From Paenibacillus sp. BIHB 4019 (GTDB lineage Bacteria; Bacillota; Bacilli; Paenibacillales; Paenibacillaceae), in contig NZ_CP016808.1 of assembly GCF_002741035.1 (NCBI RefSeq), positions 5,690,501 through 5,754,500 on the forward strand: 64,000 nt of DNA, given 5' to 3'. The notes beneath the pieces were generated by a model. The model had not been told where the DNA came from. It saw only the letters and a list, made by a program, of their open reading frames with translations, and made no database searches. Made by a program: the position numbers and the translations under genes. Shown piece after piece: positions 49,784 to 57,697 of this stretch. Position 1 is the first letter of the stretch. Each line of letters starts with the position of its first letter.

Positions 49784-51231
49784 GCTCCAGCCTCCGGTAG
49801 ACTGATTGTCACTAGGGTACCTTCCTGCAGCCTACTGCTCATTCCAATCGTTCCTCCATGATACTCAATTGTCGCTTTAACAATGGACAAGCCAAGTCCC
49901 GCACTGCCTTTCTCTACTTTAATGGTACCGCTGTCCCTATAGAACGGCTCCAGGACGCGCTTCAACGCTTCAGGCCGAATTCCCTCACCTTGATCTCGAA
50001 TCAATACCTTAATAGAAGCCTGGCTCTTATATGCCTGTACCCTGATAATAGAATTAACATGGCCATACTTAATGGAGTTATCCAGCACATTGATGAACGC
50101 TTCCTTCAGCCGTTCCCTGTCGCCCTGCAGAACAAGCCGTCCCTCAATGGAACTGTCGATGCCAATATTGTATTTGCGCGCCTTAATCAGCATATCTTCG
50201 CAAGCCTCCCGAATAAGCGCGGACAAATCAACATGGGCCATACGGTAAACCTTGTCCGGCGATTCAGCGACAGCCAGCTCCAGAATATCCACAACCATGC
50301 CATTCAGTCGTTGGCTTTCCTTAATAATATAGTTGAGCCCCTTGTCAAAAAATATTTGATCTGCAAAGCCGTTTTCTTTCAAAATTTGAGCATAGCCCAG
50401 TATCGTGGTTAGCGGAGTTTTCAGTTCGTGAGTCACATTGTCGAAAAATATCTTGCTGCGTGCCTGCACCTGCTTCACCTCGTCACGCTCTCGCTCAATG
50501 ACACCGATTTGCTCCCTAATCCGATTAATCATAACCGTGAAGCTTGCCGCAAGCTCGCCAATTTCATCCTGCGTCCTAATTTGAATATTTCCATTCAGAT
50601 TGCCTTGAGCCACCTCTGCTGAACGCACTGTCAGCTCCCGAATCGGCTTTGTAATCGTTCTGGAGATGAAGACAGAGGCAATGAAAATAAAAACAAAAAC
50701 GACTGCCGCAAAGCTCTGCAGCGTCTTTTGAAACCGTAAATTCCGCTGATAAAGCTCACTGTAATCACGCTGGTAACGCAAAATACCGATTGCGGAATGA
50801 TTCACCTTAAGCGGGAAAGAGAGACTTGCTATAGCCTGTTCGTTCCCCATATAAGTAGCGTAAGCAACCTCCTGCTTCACCGCACTTGCTAGATCGGGAA
50901 GCAAAGGATCGAGCGAATCGGCTGCGTTGCCAAACGACTTGCCGTCGGGCCTGTACAAAATGACGCTCCCGCCTATGACCGAGCCAACTTCTTTAGCCAG
51001 CGCGAATCTTTCCGCTGCAAGAGAGGTAGCACTCATCCGTTTGCGATGAATCAGGAAATATTGATCGACTGCAATATCCAGATTCGTCTTCACATCGATC
51101 ATATCATCCTGAATCATCTGATACATATTGTCCTCGGTGACACGATAAGAAATGATCAACAGTGCCGAGAAACCGATAAACACAATGATGGAGAACAAAG
51201 CAACCATTTTGAGCTGAATCGTCCAATTCAT
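49780..51231 (-). CDS. Sensor histidine kinase (Cache/HAMP type)
   Basis: 483 residues: two membrane helices (~8-30 and ~172-195) flank a 140-residue external domain that reads like a single Cache/PAS-like sensor (LYRPDGKSFG, LSFPLKVNHSAIGILRYQRD). HAMP follows, then HisKA with His268 in NVTHELKTPLTTILGYA, and HATPase_c with N box (INVLDNSIKYG), G1 (DQGEGIRPE) and G2 (GLGLSIVKA). It overlaps the response regulator upstream and the propeller gene downstream, four bases each. Confidence 0.92.
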   Translation of the reverse strand: MNWTIQLKMVALFSIIVFIGFSALLIISYRVTEDNMYQMIQDDMIDVKTNLDIAVDQYFLIHRKRMSATSLAAERFALAKEVGSVIGGSVILYRPDGKSFGNAADSLDPLLPDLASAVKQEVAYATYMGNEQAIASLSFPLKVNHSAIGILRYQRDYSELYQRNLRFQKTLQSFAAVVFVFIFIASVFISRTITKPIRELTVRSAEVAQGNLNGNIQIRTQDEIGELAASFTVMINRIREQIGVIERERDEVKQVQARSKIFFDNVTHELKTPLTTILGYAQILKENGFADQIFFDKGLNYIIKESQRLNGMVVDILELAVAESPDKVYRMAHVDLSALIREACEDMLIKARKYNIGIDSSIEGRLVLQGDRERLKEAFINVLDNSIKYGHVNSIIRVQAYKSQASIKVLIRDQGEGIRPEALKRVLEPFYRDSGTIKVEKGSAGLGLSIVKATIEYHGGTIGMSSRLQEGTLVTISLPEAGA

Positions 51232-51938
51232 GTTCGTACCTGCATGCCTAGTTTATAGCCAACCCCAAACACCGTTTCAATGATAGAGTTGCCATCACCT
51301 GAGTCCACCTTCTTGCGTATACGTTGAACATGAATATCGACCGTACGAGTATCGCCTGGAAAATCAAAGCCCCACAACTTATCCAGTAGCTCGGAGCGTG
51401 TAAACACTTTGCGGTTATTAGTAACCAGAAACAACAATAAATCATATTCCTTGATGGTCAGGTTGATTTTTTCCCCATTGCTCCATACTTCACACTCATC
51501 CTTGCGAATTTCTATCCGTCTGCCCAATCGGATGATGCTATAAATTTCGTTCCCCAAACTTTCGCTAATTAGCTCGATTCTGCGAAAAATAGCGCGAATG
51601 CGGGCAATAACCTCTCTGATATCAAAGGGTTTAGTAATATAATCATCGGCGCCAAGCTCCATGCCGAGCACCTTGTCAACCATATCCGCTTTGGCCGTAA
51701 TCATAATAACCGGGACTTTCAAGCTTACCGACAGCTTGCGGCATAAATCGAAGCCGCTCATATCTGGTAGCATAAGGTCAAGCAGCACCAGATCTGGCCG
51801 CTGCAGTTCCATCTGTCTAAGACCTTCCAGCCCGCTTGCCGCCTCATCTACGATAAAGCCTTCCTTGCGCAAGGAATAGCCCAGTATATCACGAATAGAT
51901 TCCTCATCCTCAATCATTAAAATATGCTTTTGTCTCAT
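51228..51938 (-). CDS. OmpR-family response regulator
   Basis: 236 residues: receiver with acidic pocket EDE, phospho-acceptor Asp54 in VLLDLMLPDMSG, Thr in MITAKAD and Lys in YITKPFDI; winged-helix domain with LTIKEYDLLLFLVTNNRKVF and TRTVDIHVQRIRKKV. The SD AAGGAGAG lies about 12 bases before the ATG. Coupled to the HK. It is the likely binder of the two repeated elements at 48480 and 52015, and so would control the ABC operon and the divergent sigma gene. Confidence 0.92.
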   Translation of the reverse strand: MRQKHILMIEDEESIRDILGYSLRKEGFIVDEAASGLEGLRQMELQRPDLVLLDLMLPDMSGFDLCRKLSVSLKVPVIMITAKADMVDKVLGMELGADDYITKPFDIREVIARIRAIFRRIELISESLGNEIYSIIRLGRRIEIRKDECEVWSNGEKINLTIKEYDLLLFLVTNNRKVFTRSELLDKLWGFDFPGDTRTVDIHVQRIRKKVDSGDGNSIIETVFGVGYKLGMQVRT

Positions 51939-52014
51939 ATACCCGCAGACTCTCCTTATGTTTTTCTTCTATTGTGTATGAAAAAAATCCGTCTGAACAG
52001 GGATTAGAAGCAAA

Positions 52015-52068
52015 TGTTACAAATCGGATACAAGCTTGACCGTAACGGATACATTCATCAGCTATGCT
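52015..52068 (+). promoter_or_regulatory. Response-regulator-type promoter of the sigma-factor gene
   Basis: TGTTACAAATCGGATACAA at 52015-52033 is identical to the element at the ABC operon. CGGATACA is repeated exactly 21 bp further (52025 and 52046). A weak -10, TATGCT, starts at 52063, 17 bases after the second repeat, the same distance as to TACAAT in the other promoter. The element also lies about 80 bases from the divergent response-regulator gene. Confidence 0.65.
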
Positions 52069-52137
52069 AATTTTAAAACCTTAAATGGAATACCCCCACA
52101 ATCTTTATCCGCTAACAGAGAGGAGTCATCATGCTAC

Positions 52138-52683
52138 ATGATGAATGAAACCAGGTTCCAAACTGTGTACATTAAATATAAATCAGAAATAACTTACTAT
52201 TTAGTCGGGATGCTTCATAATGCCCAGGATGCCGAGGACTTGGTGCAAGAATGCTTCATCAGGCTTATGAACGTTTCATCTGAAATTTCTGAGGAGAAGC
52301 TCCGTCCATATTTGTACAAAATAGCTTATAATCTAGCGATTGATTGCTTCCGCAAACGACACCGACTCAAGAAGCAGTTCAATAAAGCATATTTCTCCGC
52401 TTTTCATTACGATATTTCCGAGCTGGAAATTCAAGAAAATGTTGATGAAATCACATCACTAGTAAAAAATCAAGGGCATCGAGAAATACTTGAGCTGCGT
52501 CTTATTCATGGCTATTCTGTCAAAGAAACGGCGGTACTCGTCGACAAAAGCGAACGGTTAATTCGCATGTCCTTGTTCCATGCCAAGATGCACATACGCA
52601 ATCGCACCGGATTAAATACCGAAAACAGGAAAATGGCTCACAGTCACCAATGTTATCAGTTTAATTTACCTAGAACCAACTGA
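52138..52683 (+). CDS. ECF-type RNA polymerase sigma factor
   Basis: 181 residues. Region 2 is HNAQDAEDLVQECFIRLM with IAYNLAIDCFRKR following; region 4 is REILELRLIHGYSVKETAVL. The frame opens at a TTG at 52036, which lies inside the promoter element and is not a start. ATG codons at 52138 and 52141 are in frame; AGGAG at 52121-52125 is nearer to an out-of-frame ATG at 52131 that reads only five codons and stops over the sigma start, so translational coupling to that mini-ORF is possible. No anti-sigma gene is adjacent; the divergent two-component system appears to take over control. Confidence 0.85.
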   Translation: MMNETRFQTVYIKYKSEITYYLVGMLHNAQDAEDLVQECFIRLMNVSSEISEEKLRPYLYKIAYNLAIDCFRKRHRLKKQFNKAYFSAFHYDISELEIQENVDEITSLVKNQGHREILELRLIHGYSVKETAVLVDKSERLIRMSLFHAKMHIRNRTGLNTENRKMAHSHQCYQFNLPRTN

Positions 52684-52979
52684 TCAAATGTGTCCCTGTC
52701 GCTGAACTCGACTTATCATCAATCACCAAATCATTATGATCATAGCTCATGCAACCATTCATGTCGTTAAACATCTAAACCGGTGTGGCCAAGTTTTACA
52801 TACTAATGAGCTTCAGCTTCACTAACACTATCTCAAATAAAAAGCTGCCCCCAAAAAAGCGGGGCAGCTTCATTAAATAAGTTTTCTTTATTGCGCTCTT
52901 GGATTGTAGGATGAATAATGGCTACATCAGTTAGCAAATAGTTCTAGCTAGATAATTGTTGACACATTCTTCGTTGCAT
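52684..52979. other. Intergenic region after the sigma gene, with terminator
   Basis: No gene is visible. It contains a strong hairpin at 52842-52870: AAGCTGCCCC pairs perfectly with GGGGCAGCTT (52861-52870) and on the minus strand is followed by TTTTTATTT, so it would end transcripts coming from the broken SDR/monooxygenase genes; it may also stop the sigma transcript. Confidence 0.6.
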
Positions 52980-53152
52980 TTATGATGGATCGCTCACGCG
53001 TTGGCTAGTAGTGATCTTCGGATCATACAGCAGTAATGGGCGCAAATCTTCCATAACTCTTGGCACATTCGGATGCTGAACATGCTCAGCAACAGCTTTT
53101 TCATTAACCCAACCGTCTAGAATGTAGAAAGTGTTGGGATCTTCAATCTTTT
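52980..53152 (-). pseudogene. Antibiotic-biosynthesis-monooxygenase (ABM) domain, C-terminal remnant
   Basis: On the minus strand a frame of about 57 codons reads NQKIEDPNTFYILDGW, then VNEKAVAEHVQHPNVPRV, ending at TAA 52980. EDPNTF-x-I-x-x-x-W followed by an H-rich helix is the signature of the C-terminal half of small ABM (YgiN-like) proteins, usually about 100 residues. There is no start codon; the frame runs into an upstream stop, and the N-terminal half is replaced by the SDR fragment. It therefore looks like the leftover of a deletion joining two genes. Confidence 0.65.
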
Positions 53153-53648
53153 GATTTTACTCTGATTCCACAATGCTTAAGGTCTGTGGTCCAGCTGCGT
53201 GCAAGCGAACGTACAGCTGCCTTAGTCGCAGCATAAACTGCAAAACCAGGTAGGCCCATATCTGCTGTTATCGAAGCGTTCAAAATAATTGAAGCGCCGT
53301 CCTTGAGAATCGGAAGCATAGTTTGAATAGTAAAGATTACGTCCTTGATATTGACGCCAAGCAAGTGGTCGATAACTCCCTCGGTGAGATCTTCGAACGC
53401 GATGGGTTTGCCTCCACCAGCATTTGCAAAGATGATGTCAAGGCCACCGTGCTCTTTCTTGATTTTCTCTACAAGACGCTCCAAATGGTCCTTCCTTGTA
53501 ACATCAACTGCGATACCACGCACCGATGTCCCGAGCCGCGCTGCCGCATGCTCAATCTGATCTTGCCGCCGCGAGATTATGTAGACAAATGCTCCCGCCT
53601 CGGACAAGCGCTTAGCAGCGCCGTAGCCAATCCCAGCGCTGCCCCCTG
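53143..53648 (-). pseudogene. Short-chain dehydrogenase/reductase, truncated at both ends
   Basis: From 53648 the frame reads GGSAGIGYGAAKRLSEAGA, the SDR nucleotide-binding glycine motif, but without the start Met and first strand; a stop lies two codons upstream. NAGG, the catalytic Ser region (IILNASITADMG) and YAATKAAV with Tyr and Lys are present. The protein then breaks off at HCGIRV, before the substrate loop, and ends SKD at 53143. About 168 of the usual ~250 residues remain. The 5' side abuts an IS3-like end and the 3' side abuts the ABM remnant. Confidence 0.75.
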
Positions 53649-53682
53649 ATTAGACTGTGTCCAACATTTGAGGTGCAGTTCA
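53649..53682 (-). mobile_element. Possible IS3-family (IS150-like) terminal remnant
   Basis: On the minus strand, TGAACTGCACCTCAAATGTT (53682-53663) followed by GGACACAGTCTAATC resembles the inverted-repeat end of IS150-group elements, remembered as TGtACTGCACCCCAAAAGTTGGACA. No transposase remains. It stops exactly where the SDR sequence begins, so an IS-mediated deletion could have removed the SDR start. The match is from memory and needs a check. Confidence 0.35.
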
Positions 53683-53974
53683 AAGGGCATGCTCCTCAGA
53701 AAATTATGGTCTACTCGATCTCAATCCACAGAGCAACAAACGCTTCTAAGGCTTCGGCTTCATTTGGCCATCTGCTCTTAGTTCAAGTACAGTAACCCTT
53801 TATTACGTCAAGATTCATGATGCCAAGGATATTTTTGCGTAGGAAATCACAATTATTTCCGGTCAAACTAGAAAATTGATACCCAGTTCGAGTGGTCCTT
53901 TAATTCCCTCACGACTGGTCAGCTACGTTACAGGGGAAATTTAACCTTCCTACTGGTCCTGCTTATACCCGACC
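53683..53974. other. Degenerate intergenic region
   Basis: Nearly 300 bases with stops in all frames, between the IS-like end and the aldo/keto reductase. Short frames suggest decayed coding sequence, but none can be assigned to a family. Confidence 0.4.
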
Positions 53975-54952
53975 TTAAAGTTCTTTTAGCTTTGCAATGT
54001 CTTCATCTGTCCGGTTCCCATGAATCGTAATCTTTTCAAGCTCTGCCTCAACTTGAATGAACTCTTCCTCCGAAAGCTTCACTTCGGCTGCTCCCAGATT
54101 TTCCTGAATGCGATCTAGCTTTCGCGAACCAGGAATGGGTACAATAAACTCTTTTTTATGCAGCATCCACGCGAGGGATATTTGTGCTGGTGTAGCTTGC
54201 TTTGATTCTGCAATCCGGTTAATTAACTCTAGCAACGGCTGATTTGAGATTATGTTGTCCCGATCAAAGCGAGTGATGACCCTCCTCACATCGTCCCCCT
54301 CATATGTGGTATCCTTGCTGATTTTCCCAGATAAAAATCCGCTGGCTAAAGGCGAAAACGGGACAAAACCGATTCCCAGTTCTTCACAAGCGGGGATAAC
54401 CTCTTTTTCAAACATACGCTCCATAATGGAGTACTCACTCTGAATGGCTGTAAGCGGGGTCACAGCATGTGCACGCCTAATTTCTTCCTCAGTGGCTTGG
54501 GATTGCCCCCAGGCAAGAATTTTCCCTTCCTTAATCAGTTCTCCTATGCTAAAAGCTATTTCTTCCACGGGAATATCCTTATTCACTCTATGCTGATAAT
54601 ACAAATCGATATGGTCTGTCTTGAGTCTTTTCAAGGAGGCTTCCACGTGAGTCCGTATCTGTTGCAACGTCGTCTCTTTTGAATTGATAGCGCTATCTTT
54701 TGCAATTCTAAACTTGGTGGCAAGGGTAATTTGGTTGCGGATAGGTTTTAGAGCTTCCCCCACTAGTTCTTCATTGGCACCATTCGCATAGCCTTCGGCT
54801 GTATCAAAGAAGGTGCAGCCCAGGTCATACGACTGGCGGATTAGCCGGATTGACTCGTTTCTGTCGGGTCCACTGCCGTATCCGTGACTGAACCCCATGC
54901 AACCTAACCCAATCGATGAAACTTCTAAATCTCCTATCAAACGTTTCTTCAT
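53975..54952 (-). CDS. Aldo/keto reductase (AKR13-like)
   Basis: 325 residues of the AKR barrel: LEVSSIGLGCMGFSHGYG near the N-terminus, active-site Asp/Tyr in FFDTAEGYANGANEELVG, Lys in TLATKFRI and the His position in DLYYQHRVNKD, which fits the AKR13/YakC-type group. A GTG at 54961 is in frame, but GGAAGGG at 54962-54968 is better placed for ATG 54952. It follows no other gene closely. Substrate unknown; a role in aldehyde detoxification is common for the group. Confidence 0.87.
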   Translation of the reverse strand: MKKRLIGDLEVSSIGLGCMGFSHGYGSGPDRNESIRLIRQSYDLGCTFFDTAEGYANGANEELVGEALKPIRNQITLATKFRIAKDSAINSKETTLQQIRTHVEASLKRLKTDHIDLYYQHRVNKDIPVEEIAFSIGELIKEGKILAWGQSQATEEEIRRAHAVTPLTAIQSEYSIMERMFEKEVIPACEELGIGFVPFSPLASGFLSGKISKDTTYEGDDVRRVITRFDRDNIISNQPLLELINRIAESKQATPAQISLAWMLHKKEFIVPIPGSRKLDRIQENLGAAEVKLSEEEFIQVEAELEKITIHGNRTDEDIAKLKEL

Positions 54953-54961
54953 ATTATTCAC

Positions 54962-55302
54962 CCTTCCTATTGCTATAGATAAGCGTTTCGTTATTTGCGA
55001 GAAATTTTACATCAATGCATTAAGTAACCCTCGTGTATAATTATAAAAAGAAAATAGAATATCCTGCAATTCTTAAAAAGACACAATTCGTGTATTAATG
55101 CACAAAACAATTGAAATTGTGCAACTAAAATTTAGAAAGATTGGTGACGCTCATCTTCTGCTTTAAGATTCCCACTGACAGGAAATACTTGAGACGGAAC
55201 TTGGATAAGAACTTGGTTCCTAAAAATAAAAAAAGCCGCTAAATTAGCGGCTTGAACGGTATCATTCAAAATTGATATTCGTTTTATATGCCTCATATCC
55301 CG
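54962..55302. other. Intergenic region with terminator of the HD-GYP gene
   Basis: About 340 AT-rich bases without a gene. At 55233-55253 a perfect 9-bp stem (AAGCCGCTA/TAGCGGCTT) with an AAT loop is followed on the minus strand by a long T-rich run, 50 bases after the HD-GYP stop: a clear terminator. Confidence 0.8.
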
Positions 55303-56391
55303 TCAACCGATAACCTCCTTGATTGAAAGGTCTGGATGTTGACTTAGATCAATGAAGGTATTGTCTGGGAGTGCAACAAACGGCCTTGCTGGATAGTTGA
55401 CGTTGGTAAGGACGATTCTTCCTATGCTATCATTTGACAGCCTAACCTCGCAACCGACTTGAACGGCCAGCAGGGAATCCAGAAACGTCATTCCAATAAC
55501 CGAATCGAAACGTTTCTCAATAATTTGACGATGTATGACCTCCATTACTTCAAAGAAAGCAGCAGCTGGCCGATACGGACGGTCAGATATCATCGCCACA
55601 TAAACGTCTGCCAATGCGACGATTTTGCTTAATCGGTCTATTTGATCTCCTCGAAGTCCGTTCGGGTAACCGCTTCCATCCTCTCGTTCATGATGCTGAA
55701 GGGCTACCAATGCAATTCTTTCGTCGACGCCGGATTGCTTGAGCAGCTCATAGCCGAGATAAGTATGCTGCTTCATGATCGCTCTCTCATGGATGTCAAG
55801 CTGCGACGTCTTGTTCACTAAATAAGACGGAAGCTGCAACGACCCGATATCGTATAAGCTTGCAGCGACAATCAGCATGTCCAGCTCCGCATCGTCAAGC
55901 TGAAGGCGTTTGCCCAGCGCTGTGGCAATGACCGAGGTTCCGATCGTTTGTTTGTAACGATAATCGCCATGCTCTTTCAAATCATTGAGCAGCTGGAATA
56001 GATTATGGCGCTTCGTAACTTCCTTGATCAAGGGCAGCATTTTATCTTCAATGCTCTCTACTGAAATCTTGCTGTTCTCGATGACGGATCTATCGATCTC
56101 ATGCATGAGCAGTTCAGTTCGCTTTACCATGTCTTGGAGATTCATACTATGGTGCTCGGGAGTTAGAGAAGGAGCAACTTCACGCTCTGCCACTTCTGGA
56201 ATAAAATCTTCCTGGGCAATATTCTCCGTTCGTATATCCTCGATTTGGACGCGGAACCTCTCCAGTTTCTCGAGGTGGAATTCGTCAAGAACAGCTCCTT
56301 TTGTTATGAGAAGCGTCCCTCCTGCATCAAAAATGTGATGTAACAGCCTTCTCCCGAGTAATCTTCCAACATTTGTATCGCTCATTATCAT
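55303..56391 (-). CDS. HD-GYP domain protein with degenerate metal site
   Basis: 362 residues: an N-terminal region of ~120 residues rich in charged residues, an HD-GYP domain (~130-300) and a C-terminal beta-rich tail (~305-360) like the one found in many Paenibacillus HD-GYP proteins. HD-GYP enzymes hydrolyse cyclic di-GMP. Here HHERxDGSGYP is retained (H233, H234), but the defining HD is Tyr180-Asp181 (SLYDIGS) and the preceding conserved His is Gln148 (YKQTIG). With those metal ligands gone it is probably a binding protein rather than an active phosphodiesterase. ATG at 56391 or 56385 after GAGAGG. Confidence 0.85.
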   Translation of the reverse strand: MIMSDTNVGRLLGRRLLHHIFDAGGTLLITKGAVLDEFHLEKLERFRVQIEDIRTENIAQEDFIPEVAEREVAPSLTPEHHSMNLQDMVKRTELLMHEIDRSVIENSKISVESIEDKMLPLIKEVTKRHNLFQLLNDLKEHGDYRYKQTIGTSVIATALGKRLQLDDAELDMLIVAASLYDIGSLQLPSYLVNKTSQLDIHERAIMKQHTYLGYELLKQSGVDERIALVALQHHEREDGSGYPNGLRGDQIDRLSKIVALADVYVAMISDRPYRPAAAFFEVMEVIHRQIIEKRFDSVIGMTFLDSLLAVQVGCEVRLSNDSIGRIVLTNVNYPARPFVALPDNTFIDLSQHPDLSIKEVIG

Positions 56392-56657
56392 TTATCCTCT
56401 CATGCGTTCTATAATCTCTCTACTATACATTTTTTTTATTATTTTAAGAGGGTATTCTAATGTTCATCGGTATTTATCAGGCTATATTTTAGCTTTAATT
56501 TAAAATTGTTTCAAGAACAACCTGATGTGGTAGCCTCTCCCTCCTCAAGCCTCTCTTTCTGTCAGAAGAAATCCATGAAATCGCCGAATTCGGTGATAGA
56601 CACTGCGGGCTGAAAGTCGATTCAGATTCCGCACGACAATAGTATCTTAACGTACAA

Positions 56658-56691
56658 AAAGGCTGCCATTCCCTCTGGAACGACAGCCTTT
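56658..56691 (-). terminator. Terminator after the alpha/beta hydrolase
   Basis: AAAGGCTG (56658-56665) pairs with CAGCCTTT (56684-56691); on the minus strand TTTTTGTACG follows. It lies 12 bases beyond the hydrolase stop codon. The 250 bases between it and the HD-GYP start show nothing else. Confidence 0.75.
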
Positions 56692-56702
56692 ATACGCCCA
56701 TC

Positions 56703-57485
56703 TCAACCAACGAATTGCATCAACAGCCGGTTAAACCGCTCGCGTTCTTCCCAGAACAGGCCATGGCCGCTGTATTGGAATGGGACGAACTGCGAGCCCT
56801 TGATCAATTTGTGCGTTTCCTGTCCTTTGGCGAAAGGGACGATTTTGTCGTGTATGCCGTGAACAATCAGTGTAGGTACGTCTATTTTCTGAAGATCCGA
56901 ATACACGTTTTCGTCCCGCAGCGTGGCCATGATTGCCGCAGTGGCATAGCCGGCTGCCTGCAGGCCCATCTGCATAAACCAATTGGCGAACGGCCCTGTG
57001 ATATGCTGGAAGAAGAACAAGTTTGTCACGCTCTGCAGCATGTTGGGGCGGTCGTTCAAGGTGGCGGTAATAAAATCGTTCGCCGTCTGTTTGTCCACGC
57101 TGGTCGGTGCCGCCGCATCGATCAACACGAGTTTGTTTACGCCATAGCCTTGGTGCCGCGCCATGTACCGGATCGCAATCGCCCCACCGGTCGAGTGCCC
57201 TGCCAATGTAAAGTCCTTCAGTTGCAGCGCGCCCGCAACGATACGTACATCGTCCGCCAAACGGTCAAAGCTATAGCCCGTGAACGGCTTATCCGAGTTG
57301 CCATAGCCCCGCCAGTCGATGCTGACGCAGCGGTAGCCCATCGCTGGAAGTACATCATACTGATATTCGAACTGATTGTGGTTAAGCGGCCAGCCATGAA
57401 TGAAAAAGATCGTTTTCCTGCCTGCCGGATTAATATCCTCCACGAATATGTTAATGCCAGGTTCCACCGTTACAAAGCTTCCCAC
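56703..57485 (-). CDS. Alpha/beta hydrolase (non-heme haloperoxidase/esterase type)
   Basis: 260 residues. Oxyanion-hole HGWPLNHNQF, strand SIDWRGYGNSDKP, nucleophile elbow AGHSTGG with Ser98, an acid in HGIHDKIVPF and His in YSGHGLFWEE: the full catalytic triad of the haloperoxidase-like group. GTG start at 57485 with GGAGGG about 7 bases ahead. Divergent from the FAD-Rieske oxidoreductase with 212 bases between. No signal peptide, so cytoplasmic. Substrate unknown. Confidence 0.87.
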   Translation of the reverse strand: MGSFVTVEPGINIFVEDINPAGRKTIFFIHGWPLNHNQFEYQYDVLPAMGYRCVSIDWRGYGNSDKPFTGYSFDRLADDVRIVAGALQLKDFTLAGHSTGGAIAIRYMARHQGYGVNKLVLIDAAAPTSVDKQTANDFITATLNDRPNMLQSVTNLFFFQHITGPFANWFMQMGLQAAGYATAAIMATLRDENVYSDLQKIDVPTLIVHGIHDKIVPFAKGQETHKLIKGSQFVPFQYSGHGLFWEERERFNRLLMQFVG

Positions 57486-57697
57486 GCCGATCCCTCCGAA
57501 TCCGTTATCGTACTTCTATTAATATACTCACAGATGAGGCATAGGTGATTGCCCATGGTCGATTTTTTTGTCAAACGTCTTGAAACCGTTAATATACGAT
57601 GGGCTGCCTCAAGGTCTTGGAGCGATGTGTTTAGAATAGTTTCCCTTCTATAGGGAATAAGAAGATGAAAGGATTTTATTTTTGGAGGGAACATACG

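Noticed and set aside
56715..57548. 277-codon plus-strand ORF antisense to the alpha/beta hydrolase
   Set aside because: The minus-strand frame has a full catalytic triad and a good SD; the plus frame is its mirror image with no domain.
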